Notes: a model not told the origin generated them from the letters alone. 9,737 nucleotides of DNA from Pseudomonadota bacterium (GCA_023399465.1 JAEWPB010000082.1:1-9737), one strand, 5' to 3'. Positions 1-5,713 are shown, numbered from the stretch's first letter. A program made the numbers and translations.

Positions 1-92
1 GCGCGGTTGTTCAACGCCAGTTCCGACAGAATAACTCCAGAACCACAAAAGAAATACAGATATGCTTGGAATGGGTACGGGCGTCTGACTGC

Positions 93-653
93 CTAGCTGG
101 CCTGTTCCCGAGGTCCCGCCGAAGCATGATCGGCCAGCAACGCCCGAACGTCGACGCACATGCCCTCGCCCCACAGCACATTGCCATCCGCATCGGCCGG
201 AAACACCGTTGCCATTGGCGGCGGATAGATGCCTTCGAGAAACAGGGCACTTTCCGCCAGCCGCCGGGGCCGGATCTGCACCGGCTTCATCCAGTTCAGG
301 AACTGTTCCCCGGCCAGTTGCCTGTTACCGCTGTTGAGGGTGGCGGTCAGCGTCGCGGTGGCGATGGCGCCGGTGTTGTAGTGAAAAGAGACCAGCGCGT
401 CGAACTCGTGCTGGAGGAGCGGCACGGTGACGGCCGCGGCCACTGCCGCCTCGTAAGCGGCAACGTCCTTGTGCAGCAGATCGAGAACCTCGGCCATCGT
501 CATCGTGCCCAGGAAGGTTTCGGGATTTATTCCACCGGCCGCACTGGTATGACCTACGCCGATCGTCCAGATCCCTTTGATATCCTTGTAGCGGGAAAGC
601 ACGATTGCCTCGTGCCCGATCAGGGCAATCAGTCCGTCGATGCTCAGTTTCAT
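93..653 (-). CDS. GH24 phage-type lysozyme (endolysin-like)
   Basis: A 186-residue muramidase of the T4-lysozyme type (glycoside hydrolase family 24), expected to cut the MurNAc-GlcNAc bond of peptidoglycan. The N-terminal region shows the family signature: Glu15 (GHEAIVLSRYKD), Asp24, then TIGVGHT with Thr30. The Glu-Asp-Thr spacing of +9 and +6 equals that of the T4 catalytic triad E11/D20/T26. A later segment, FDALVSFHYNTGA, matches the usual F-D-AL-S-F-N-G stretch. The frame stays open upstream to 794, but the start at 653 is chosen because GGAGGGAG lies about 10 nt ahead and the family homology begins here. There is no signal peptide or transmembrane segment, so the enzyme would be cytoplasmic unless a holin or other route releases it. 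No holin, spanin or phage structural gene is adjacent. It could be a prophage remnant or a domesticated lysozyme. The family call is strong; the biological role is unknown. Confidence 0.88.
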   Translation of the reverse strand: MKLSIDGLIALIGHEAIVLSRYKDIKGIWTIGVGHTSAAGGINPETFLGTMTMAEVLDLLHKDVAAYEAAVAAAVTVPLLQHEFDALVSFHYNTGAIATATLTATLNSGNRQLAGEQFLNWMKPVQIRPRRLAESALFLEGIYPPPMATVFPADADGNVLWGEGMCVDVRALLADHASAGPREQAS

Positions 654-717
654 CCCGTCTTTGCTCCCTCCGAATAGTTTTGACCGACAGCTACCGTAAC
701 AGCGGCGGCATGTCGGC

Positions 718-746
718 CTTGTATTCGCGACCGCTACGACTGAAAA
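718..746 (-). promoter_or_regulatory. Candidate sigma70 promoter for the lysozyme gene
   Basis: On the minus strand, TTTTCA (741-746) and TACAAG (718-723) are separated by exactly 17 nt. Each matches the sigma70 consensus at four of six positions. It would give a leader of roughly 60 nt before the lysozyme start at 653. This is pattern matching only, and such matches occur by chance. Confidence 0.3.
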
Positions 747-887
747 CGGGCAAAGCCGGAGCGCGCGGATTCGGCCGACAAAAATGCACGTCAAAGCTTG
801 CCATATGCACTACCGCCCGACTATCCTGCTTTTGGGCCTAGCTGATTGTTCCGCTTGACCAACCCATTGATATGCCATTGATTGTGC

Positions 888-911
888 GGCCGGCGCGTGA
901 CGCGCCCGGCC
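888..911 (+). promoter_or_regulatory. GC-rich stem-loop next to the YbhN-like RBS
   Basis: GGCCGGCGCG (888-897) pairs with CGCGCCCGGCC (901-911) around a 3-nt loop TGA, giving ten G-C/C-G pairs with one bulged C. It ends three bases before the AAGGA Shine-Dalgarno sequence at 915-919. No T-tract follows, so it does not look like an intrinsic terminator. It could affect translation initiation or mRNA stability of the downstream gene, or act as a DNA palindrome for a regulator. Confidence 0.5.
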
Positions 912-914
912 AGT

Positions 915-919
915 AAGGA
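915..919 (+). promoter_or_regulatory. Shine-Dalgarno AAGGA supporting a TTG start
   Basis: AAGGA sits 6 nt ahead of the TTG at 926. No ATG or GTG in this frame lies close to a comparable site, so this ribosome binding site decides the choice of the rare TTG codon. Confidence 0.65.
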
Positions 920-925
920 CATCGC

Positions 926-1870
926 TTGAAGTCAGTGTCGAAATATTTCTGGCCGGTCGTCGGCCTTATCACGATAACGTTATCGGCGTGGCTTCTCTAC
1001 AACGAACTCCGAGGACTGTCGCTCGACGAGCTGGCCGATAGTCTAAAGGCGATCCCCGCCCGCAACTGGGTCTTGTGCGGTCTTTCCACGATCGTCGCCT
1101 ATGGCGCGCTGGCCGGTTACGACCGCATCGCACTGCGCCATCTCGGTAAGCATATCAGCTGGCTTTTCATTACCGTTTGTTCTTTCACCACCTACGCACT
1201 GTCGCACAACGTCGGTGCGTCGGTTTTCTCCGGCGCGGTGGTCCGCTATCGGGCCTATACCTCGAAGGGCTTGACCCCGACCGAAGTCGGCATCCTGGTG
1301 ACCTTCTGCTCGTTCACCTTCATGCTCGGGACGATCCTGCTCGGCGGCCTGCTCCTGGTCCTTCGCCCCGATATAGCCGAACGTTTCGTCGACATTCTTC
1401 CGAGCGGGATTTCGACGTCACTGGGTTTCCTGTTCCTGGCGTTCGTCGGGCTTTATATCGTCGGCAGCCTGTTCGGATTCAGGCCACTGAAGATCGGCTA
1501 TATCGAAGTTCCCTACCCCAAGCCGTCGATTGTCGCCCGGCAATTGACCATCGGGCCGCTTGAACTGATCGGCGCTGCCGCAATCATCTATTTCGCGCTG
1601 CCGGAAGCGGGAAATCCCGGCTTCATCGTCATTCTCGGGATATTTCTCGTATCCTTCTCGGCTGCCCTGATCTCGCATGCGCCAGGCGGCCTGGGTGTCC
1701 TGGAGCTCGTCTTCCTCACCGGCCTGCCGGACATGGATCCGGCCGATGTGCTGGCGGCATTGCTGGTATTCCGGCTGTTCTACCTGCTCATCCCGTTCTT
1801 TATCGCGCTGTTCGTCATTTTCGTGTTCGAGCGGTCGCAGTGGCGCAACAAGAACCAGGACGCCGATTGA
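926..1870 (+). CDS. YbhN/UPF0104-type lysylphosphatidylglycerol synthetase-like membrane protein
   Basis: A 314-residue integral membrane protein resembling the YbhN/UPF0104 group (COG0392), related to the transmembrane flippase half of MprF but lacking the cytoplasmic aminoacyl-transferase half. About eight hydrophobic segments are visible, near residues 9-25, 46-64, 79-100, 122-146, 160-180, 205-222, 230-250 and 272-300. The conserved family-type motif SHAPGGLGVLE spans 250-260, at the end of the seventh segment. The tail is charged and cytoplasmic-looking (RSQWRNKNQDAD). The TTG start at 926 is supported by AAGGA 6 nt upstream. Inference: it takes part in lipid handling in the inner membrane, perhaps translocation of a modified phospholipid; the substrate cannot be read from sequence. 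It appears monocistronic, divergent from the lysozyme gene and 278 nt ahead of the protease gene. Confidence 0.82.
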   Translation: MKSVSKYFWPVVGLITITLSAWLLYNELRGLSLDELADSLKAIPARNWVLCGLSTIVAYGALAGYDRIALRHLGKHISWLFITVCSFTTYALSHNVGASVFSGAVVRYRAYTSKGLTPTEVGILVTFCSFTFMLGTILLGGLLLVLRPDIAERFVDILPSGISTSLGFLFLAFVGLYIVGSLFGFRPLKIGYIEVPYPKPSIVARQLTIGPLELIGAAAIIYFALPEAGNPGFIVILGIFLVSFSAALISHAPGGLGVLELVFLTGLPDMDPADVLAALLVFRLFYLLIPFFIALFVIFVFERSQWRNKNQDAD

Positions 1871-1918
1871 CGTCGCCCGGTTGAACGGCGGCAGAAGTTC
1901 TGCAATCAGCGACAACGG

Positions 1919-1951
1919 CAGGCGCGCGCCCGACAAAGGGCGCCGTGCCTG
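1919..1951 (+). terminator. Imperfect GC-rich hairpin after the YbhN-like gene
   Basis: GCGCCC (1926-1931) and GGGCGC (1938-1943) pair around a 6-nt loop. The stem extends through CAGGC (1919-1923) and GCCTG (1947-1951) with one bulge. It lies about 50 nt past the stop at 1870. No T-tract follows, so it may only stabilise the mRNA 3' end or assist Rho-type termination. Confidence 0.3.
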
Positions 1952-2138
1952 CTCTGCCGGCCGCCACTCGCGCCATACCTCCATCGCATTACCGTAGCAC
2001 TATCGACAGGCTTGGCCGTGTCCGGCCAGGTGTGAATACTGGCTGCGACCGATGTTCCGCCCGGGCGCTGTTGCGATCGCCCCATTGTTTTGCGCTCCCG
2101 GTCCAGCACGCACATCCCTGTCACGCCCGCCAGCCGAT

Positions 2139-2143
2139 GGAGG
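2139..2143 (+). promoter_or_regulatory. Shine-Dalgarno GGAGG deciding the protease start
   Basis: GGAGG lies 5 nt before the ATG at 2149. An in-frame ATG at 2137 overlaps this site and has no purine-rich sequence ahead of it, so 2149 is the preferred start. Confidence 0.75.
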
Positions 2144-2148
2144 CAACG

Positions 2149-3480
2149 ATGACTGGAATTGGCAAAACGACAACCAGTATCAGTCCGACCGGCAACGCTC
2201 TCTTCGACGGGATCCTGTCCGGCTACGCCTGGACAGGGAATGTTACCTACGCATTCCCGGCCCGGTCCGGCGCCTATGGCTACGGACCGGAAAACGCCAA
2301 CAGCTTTGCCGCTGTCTCTGCCGCCCAGCGATCGGCTGCGCGCTTTGCCATGGATATCAATGACAGCAAGGGCGCCAATGACGGCTTCTCGATCGAGGGA
2401 TTTACCGCCGTCGACATCACCGCCGGCACCAGCACGAGCGCGAACATCAGGCTGGCGCAATCGGCAACACCGCCGACGGCCTATGCCTTTTATCCCGGCA
2501 CATACGACAGCGCCGGCGATATCTGGTTCGGTACGGCCTATACAGGCGGCACCAACGACTATCGCAAACCGGTTGCCGGCAACTACGCCTGGCAAACCAT
2601 GCTTCACGAGATCGGCCATGCCTTCGGTCTCAAGCACGGGCACGAATCCCCCTCGCTTCCGGCAAACAATGATTCGCTCGAATACTCGGTGATGACCTAC
2701 CGCTCCTACATCGGCGGCACAGCCAGCGTGACCTATGAAAACTACGGCGCGCCGCAAACCTACATGATGGCCGACATCGCGGCGCTCCAGCACATGTATA
2801 GCGCCGACTTCTCCACCAACAGCGGGAAGACGGTCTATCGCTGGACGCCCGACAACGGCAGGACCTACGTCAACGGCGAGGTTGCGATCACGCCCGGAGC
2901 GAACCGGATCTTCGCCACCATCTGGGATGGCGGCGGCGTCGATACCTATGATCTAAGCCGATACGCCACCGATTTGCGCATCGACCTTCGCCCCGGCAGG
3001 CACTCGGTCTTCGACGACGACCAACTCGCCTATCTCGGTGGCGGCCCCAACAGCGGCTATGCCCGTGGCAACATCTTCAACGCGCTTCAATATGACGGCG
3101 ATCCGCGCTCGTTGATCGAGAACGCCTTCGGCGGCAGCGGCAACGACTTCATTTTCGGAAACCAGGCAGGAAACGCGCTTCGCGGCGGCGCCGGCAGCGA
3201 TCGCCTGAACGGTCTGAGGGGAAACGACACCTTCATCGGCGGCACGGGCAGAGACGTCTTCGTTTTCACGCGCAATTCCGATCGGGACACGGTCAGGGAC
3301 TTTACCGACGGCACAGATCGGGTCGATCTGTCGTCCTTCGACTTCGGTTCGAAGCAGGACGCCTTGGCGCAGGCCCGCGATGTCGGCACCGACGTCGTCT
3401 TCCTGTTCGGTCAGGGCGATCGCCTGACCCTAAAGAACGTCGACATCGATGATCTCGGGGCCAGCGACATCATCATCTGA
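2149..3480 (+). CDS. Serralysin-type secreted zinc metalloprotease (M10B) with RTX repeats
   Basis: A 443-residue extracellular metalloendopeptidase. The catalytic domain carries the metzincin motif HEIGHAFGLKH at 153-163 (His153, His157, His163 as zinc ligands, Glu154 as base) and the Met-turn SVMTYR with Met182 and Tyr184, as in serralysin. Five contiguous nine-residue RTX units occupy about 328-372 (GGSGNDFIF, GNQAGNALR, GGAGSDRLN, GLRGNDTFI, GGTGRDVFV) and are expected to form a calcium-binding beta-roll; the second unit is degenerate. The following domain (DFTDGTDRVDLSSFDF and on) is M10_C-like. The chain ends in Asp followed by three hydrophobic residues (DIII), the usual extreme C-terminus of type I-secreted serralysins. 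There is no N-terminal signal peptide, consistent with type I secretion. No ABC transporter, membrane fusion protein or inhibitor gene lies nearby, so export must use components encoded elsewhere. The physiological substrate is unknown. Confidence 0.93.
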   Translation: MTGIGKTTTSISPTGNALFDGILSGYAWTGNVTYAFPARSGAYGYGPENANSFAAVSAAQRSAARFAMDINDSKGANDGFSIEGFTAVDITAGTSTSANIRLAQSATPPTAYAFYPGTYDSAGDIWFGTAYTGGTNDYRKPVAGNYAWQTMLHEIGHAFGLKHGHESPSLPANNDSLEYSVMTYRSYIGGTASVTYENYGAPQTYMMADIAALQHMYSADFSTNSGKTVYRWTPDNGRTYVNGEVAITPGANRIFATIWDGGGVDTYDLSRYATDLRIDLRPGRHSVFDDDQLAYLGGGPNSGYARGNIFNALQYDGDPRSLIENAFGGSGNDFIFGNQAGNALRGGAGSDRLNGLRGNDTFIGGTGRDVFVFTRNSDRDTVRDFTDGTDRVDLSSFDFGSKQDALAQARDVGTDVVFLFGQGDRLTLKNVDIDDLGASDIII

Positions 3481-3569
3481 TCAGGCCTGTACTCGGAGCC
3501 CGACAGGACATTGGTCGCGTGCCGGATCCGTTCCGTCCGTTCGCGCATTTTCGTACTCGCGGCGACCTT

Positions 3570-3590
3570 GTGGCGAGGAAGTACCGCCAC
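3570..3590. terminator. Weak stem-loop between convergent genes
   Basis: GTGGCG (3570-3575) and CGCCAC (3585-3590) form a perfect 6-bp stem with a 9-nt loop in the 141-nt gap between the protease (plus) and the small exported protein (minus). It could mark a 3' end for either gene, but neither strand has a T-tract after it. Confidence 0.22.
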
Positions 3591-3621
3591 CATCGCCGTC
3601 GTCCGTTCCTTCCATGGCCTG

Positions 3622-3888
3622 TCACTCGTTCTTCAACGCCTCGATGCGTTTGCGCGCCGCCTCCGCCAAAGGGTGGTCGGGATGCCGGCGAATGAACAGC
3701 TCCATCGCCTCCACTGTCCCCCGATCGGCAAGCATCCGGTATTCCGAACGGATGACGGCTTCGTAGTCGGGAGGCGGAGCCATATCAGCCCTTGCGTCAG
3801 CCGTCGCCATGGCGAACCCTCCCGCAATGATCGCGGATATCATGATCAGCGCGCCAAACGTTTGAAACATACGGCCGATATTTGGCAT
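3622..3888 (-). CDS. Small exported protein of unknown function
   Basis: An 88-residue protein. Residues 1-34 look like a Sec signal peptide: Arg6 ahead of a hydrophobic stretch (FGALIMISAIIAGGFAMA), then ADARA followed by D, a plausible signal peptidase I site after Ala34. The mature part of about 54 residues starts with a proline stretch (MAPPPDYEAV) and ends in an amphipathic, charged helix-like region. Its LFIRRHPDHPLAEAARKRI segment resembles one helical hairpin of a TPR-like repeat, but one unit alone is too little to call a domain. The start at 3888 is the first in-frame ATG; no good Shine-Dalgarno sequence stands directly ahead of it, so a later Met (7 or 16) is possible, though starting at 16 would remove Arg6. 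It is divergent from the GntR regulator, with 137 nt between the starts. Coding status is moderately secure and function is not known. Confidence 0.65.
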   Translation of the reverse strand: MPNIGRMFQTFGALIMISAIIAGGFAMATADARADMAPPPDYEAVIRSEYRMLADRGTVEAMELFIRRHPDHPLAEAARKRIEALKNE

Positions 3889-3969
3889 GATGTCGTCATC
3901 CGCCAGATCTCTTCCTCACGAAGCATAGCAAAGTTCGCGGGAGACAGCACGCCGCCGCGCACCGCTCCC

Positions 3970-3999
3970 TTGACTATCCCAAATGCGTCATGGCACAAT
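3970..3999 (+). promoter_or_regulatory. Candidate promoter for the GntR regulator gene
   Basis: TTGACT (3970-3975, five of six consensus matches) is followed after 18 nt by CACAAT (3994-3999, four of six). Transcription would start near 4006, inside the palindrome at 3999-4012. This fits a repressor-controlled promoter. It is inferred from pattern only. Confidence 0.45.
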
Positions 4000-4012
4000 C
4001 TGATATATCAGA
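3999..4012. promoter_or_regulatory. Perfect 14-bp palindrome, candidate GntR operator
   Basis: TCTGATATATCAGA is its own exact reverse complement. It overlaps the end of the candidate -10 and lies 3 nt ahead of the GGGAGGAG ribosome binding site of the GntR gene. FCD-type GntR regulators bind short palindromes near their own promoters, so autoregulation is likely, and the divergent small gene could share control. The binding protein is inferred, not shown. Confidence 0.6.
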
Positions 4013-4015
4013 ATG

Positions 4016-4020
4016 GGAGG
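4016..4020 (+). promoter_or_regulatory. Shine-Dalgarno GGAGG deciding the GntR start
   Basis: GGAGG within GGGAGGAG stands 5 nt before the ATG at 4026. The alternative in-frame ATG at 3990 has no such site, and using it would put the palindrome inside the coding region. Confidence 0.7.
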
Positions 4021-4025
4021 AGTAC

Positions 4026-4649
4026 ATGCGCGAAACTCCGGAATCCCAGAGCCATCATGCCTATGTGCTGCTCGAACACCTGATCGTCACCCTGAAGCTG
4101 AAGCCGGGCGCTCTGGTGAACGAAAGGCAGTTGATCATTCTTACCGGCCATGGCCGGACGCCCGTCCGCGAAGCGATCCAGAAGCTCGCCTGGCAAGGAT
4201 TGATCTTCGTGCACCCGCGTGTCGGCCTCAAGATCGCGGAAATCAATACCGAGGACCACGCACAGATCATGGAGGTGCGGCGCGAACTCGAGCCGATAGC
4301 GGCAGCGCTCGCGGCAAAGCATGCCGGCGCGGAGCATCGCAGGCGGCTGCACGACTGCGCCCAGACGATGGCTTCCTGTGCGGTCAACGGCGACGTCGAC
4401 GGGTTTCTCGCTGCCGACAGGACGTTCGACGAAATCATGGTGGAGGCCTGTCCAAACACATTCCTCACCACAGCGCTGTCGCCGCTGCAGACGCATTCGC
4501 GCCGCCTGTGGTTCGCCGCAGCGACGCCCGAGCGCATGGACGTGTCCATCGGCCTGCATGTCGGCGTCATTCGTGCGGTGCAGCAGGGTGACGTCGCCGG
4601 TGCTCGCAAGGCGATGGTGGCGTTGATGGATTACCTGTCGCCAACATGA
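4026..4649 (+). CDS. GntR-family transcriptional regulator, FCD (FadR) subfamily
   Basis: A 207-residue DNA-binding regulator. Residues about 10-72 form the GntR winged helix: the recognition region reads LVNERQLIILTGHGRTPVRE, then AIQKLAWQGLI and a wing (VHPRVGLKIAEI). Residues about 78-205 are the all-helical FCD ligand domain. It has DRTFDEIM (Asp131, Asp135), HSRR (His157) and GLHVGVIRAV (His178), near the positions where FCD proteins bind a metal and a small carboxylate ligand. The usual His of the DxxFH motif is replaced by Asp135. The start at 4026 is chosen over 3990 because of GGAGG 5 nt upstream. The ligand and targets are unknown. No obvious metabolic gene set is co-oriented with it; the nearest divergent gene is the small exported protein, and the nearest convergent gene is fpr, 60 nt away. 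Confidence 0.88.
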   Translation: MRETPESQSHHAYVLLEHLIVTLKLKPGALVNERQLIILTGHGRTPVREAIQKLAWQGLIFVHPRVGLKIAEINTEDHAQIMEVRRELEPIAAALAAKHAGAEHRRRLHDCAQTMASCAVNGDVDGFLAADRTFDEIMVEACPNTFLTTALSPLQTHSRRLWFAAATPERMDVSIGLHVGVIRAVQQGDVAGARKAMVALMDYLSPT

Positions 4650-4673
4650 AAAAGGGCGACACCTGGCCGCCCT
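4649..4673 (-). terminator. Rho-independent terminator of fpr
   Basis: On the minus strand, AGGGCG (4673-4668) pairs with CGCCCT (4658-4653) around a 9-nt loop and runs directly into a TTTTT tract (4653-4649). It lies 37 nt past the fpr stop. The tract abuts the TGA of the convergent GntR gene (4647-4649). On the plus strand the hairpin is followed by CTATT, so it is directional for fpr. Confidence 0.8.
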
Positions 4674-4709
4674 CTATTCATGCTCTCGTCGGCATCGACC
4701 CGTCCGGGC

Positions 4710-5522
4710 TTATCCGACGAATGCGCGCTCGATCACGAATTCGGCAGGCTTGCTGTTCGCGCCTTCCGTCAATCCTGCCTTTTCCAGCAGTTCCTTGGTG
4801 TCCTTCAGCATGGCGGACGAACCGCAGATCATGCCGCGATCGACTGCCGGATCCAGCGGCGGCACGCCGAGATCGGCGAACAGCTTGCCGTTTTCGATCA
4901 GATCGGTGATCCGCCCCTGGAACGGAAATTCCTCGCGGGTGGTCGTCGCATAGTGGCGCAGCTTGTCGCCGACGATTTCGCTCAGGATCTCGTCGTTACG
5001 GATTTCCTCGACCAGATCGAAACCGTACTTCAGTTCCGCCACTTCCCGCGCGGTATGGGTGAGGATGACTTCCTCGTACTTCTCATAGGTTTCCGGATCG
5101 CGGATCAGGCTGGCAAACGGCGCAATACCCGTTCCGGTCGAGAACATGTAGAGGCGCCGACCCGGGGTCAGCGCGTCCAGCACCAGCGTGCCCGTCGGCT
5201 TCTTGCGCATCAACACCTTGTCGCCGGGCTTGATCAACTGCAGGTGCGAGGTCAGCGGGCCGTCCGGTACCTTGATCGAGAAGAACTCAAGCTGCTCGTC
5301 CCAGGCGGGGCTGGCGATCGAATAGGCACGGAAGATCGGCTTGCCCTCGACCATCAGGCCGATCATCGCGAATTCGCCGGAGCGGAAACGGAAGCCGTCG
5401 GGGCGCGTCATGCTGAAACGGAACAGTCGATCCGTATAGTGCGTGACGCTGGTCACGGTCTCGACATATACGCCTGCGGGCACGGAGGCCGCGAAATCTT
5501 CGGTCTTTGCTGGAGCGTTCAT
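4710..5522 (-). CDS. fpr: Ferredoxin/flavodoxin-NADP+ reductase
   Basis: A 270-residue FAD enzyme that exchanges electrons between NADPH and ferredoxin or flavodoxin in the cytoplasm. FAD-binding motifs: RAYSIASP at 65-72 and GPLTSHL around 88-94. NADP-binding motifs: GTGIAPF at 130-136, THTAR near 155-159, and CGSSAML at 233-239. The chain ends ERAFVG, matching the bacterial subclass I type of Rhodobacter FPR, whose C-terminal alanine stacks on the flavin, but without the last few residues known in the Rhodobacter capsulatus enzyme. The start at 5522 gives the typical N-terminus (MNAPAK); an AGGAA lies about 10 nt upstream, a rather long spacing. It sits 246 nt beyond the sulfite reductase operon on the same strand, with a hairpin and a perfect extended -10 between, and its own terminator. 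The neighbourhood suggests it feeds CysI, since no cysJ is present, but FPR also serves oxidative-stress and Fe-S cluster functions. Confidence 0.95.
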   Translation of the reverse strand: MNAPAKTEDFAASVPAGVYVETVTSVTHYTDRLFRFSMTRPDGFRFRSGEFAMIGLMVEGKPIFRAYSIASPAWDEQLEFFSIKVPDGPLTSHLQLIKPGDKVLMRKKPTGTLVLDALTPGRRLYMFSTGTGIAPFASLIRDPETYEKYEEVILTHTAREVAELKYGFDLVEEIRNDEILSEIVGDKLRHYATTTREEFPFQGRITDLIENGKLFADLGVPPLDPAVDRGMICGSSAMLKDTKELLEKAGLTEGANSKPAEFVIERAFVG

Positions 5523-5595
5523 GCGGTGTCAGTTCCTGTCGATCATCTCGAGCTTATTTCAGGTTGATAGGCTAATATTACAAGTGGAGTGCCAA

Positions 5596-5618
5596 GGAAA
5601 GGCATTGCTTTCCATGCC
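5596..5618 (-). promoter_or_regulatory. Alternative hairpins in the fpr leader
   Basis: On the minus strand, GGAAAG (5613-5608) pairs with CTTTCC (5601-5596), while the overlapping GGCAT (5618-5614) pairs with ATGCC (5605-5601). The two stems interleave and leave almost no linker, so they look mutually exclusive rather than a pseudoknot. If transcription starts near 5687, both lie in the fpr 5' untranslated region. Function is unknown. Confidence 0.3.
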
Positions 5619-5693
5619 CTCGGGCGGGAGCGGAAACGGCGACCGATTTGACGGAAGCATCGACTGCTAGGCCCCTGGCGCGCTTGTAAATGA

Positions 5694-5702
5694 ATTATAC
5701 CA
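5694..5702 (-). promoter_or_regulatory. Perfect extended -10 promoter for fpr
   Basis: The minus strand reads TGGTATAAT, an exact match to the extended -10 consensus TGNTATAAT. No good -35 hexamer lies 17-18 nt upstream (the sequence there is AGGGCT), which is acceptable for extended -10 promoters. Start of transcription would be near 5687, about 165 nt before the fpr start codon. It lies in an AT-rich patch within GC-rich DNA. Confidence 0.55.
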
Positions 5703-5713
5703 CGAATGCCGGC

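Larger units (their letters stand above)
654..925. other. Divergent intergenic region between lysozyme and YbhN-like gene
   Basis: This 272-nt stretch separates two divergently transcribed genes. Open frames cross it, but their translations are low-complexity and arginine/cysteine-rich, with no recognisable family, so no gene is called. It contains a weak minus-strand promoter candidate, two helically phased CCATTGAT copies (864-871, 875-882), a TTGACC hexamer at 855-860 with no good -10 partner, and a strong hairpin (888-911) directly ahead of the YbhN-like ribosome binding site. Confidence 0.6.
1871..2148 (+). other. Intergenic region upstream of the serralysin gene
   Basis: This stretch of 278 nt has no supported gene. 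The protease frame is open back to 1945, but its extra translation has no family resemblance and the strong RBS is at 2139-2143. Two stem-loops are visible: 1919-1951, and TGGCCG/CGGCCA at 2013-2018/2023-2028 with loop TGTC. No convincing sigma70 promoter was found, although one must drive the protease from here or further upstream. Confidence 0.55.

Noticed and set aside
1..92. Left edge considered for a partial gene
   Set aside because: No frame with family resemblance or RBS; nothing could be supported in these bases.
66..677. Long plus-strand open frame of 203 codons
   Set aside because: It lies antisense to the GH24 lysozyme, whose catalytic triad is intact; its translation is Arg/His/Gly-rich with no recognisable family.
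1945..2148. 68-codon N-terminal extension of the serralysin
   Set aside because: The extra segment is low-complexity with no propeptide or signal-peptide character, and GGAGG 5 nt before the ATG at 2149 explains initiation.
1906..2793. 295-codon minus-strand open frame
   Set aside because: Antisense to the serralysin gene; no family resemblance and no RBS support, whereas the plus strand encodes the HExxHxxGxxH zinc motif.
3143..3264. Short G/C-rich DNA repetition in the protease gene considered as a DNA repeat
   Set aside because: It is explained by the RTX glycine/aspartate nonapeptides of the encoded protein.
3990..4025. Earlier ATG start for the GntR regulator
   Set aside because: No Shine-Dalgarno sequence precedes it, and it would place the operator-like palindrome inside the coding region; the ATG at 4026 has GGAGG 5 nt ahead.
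4680..5567. 295-codon plus-strand open frame
   Set aside because: Antisense shadow of fpr; the minus strand shows the FAD and NADP motifs of an FNR.
5596..5618. H-type pseudoknot such as a SAM-II-like riboswitch
   Set aside because: The linkers between the two stems have zero length and no riboswitch core sequence is recognisable, so only alternative hairpins are reported.
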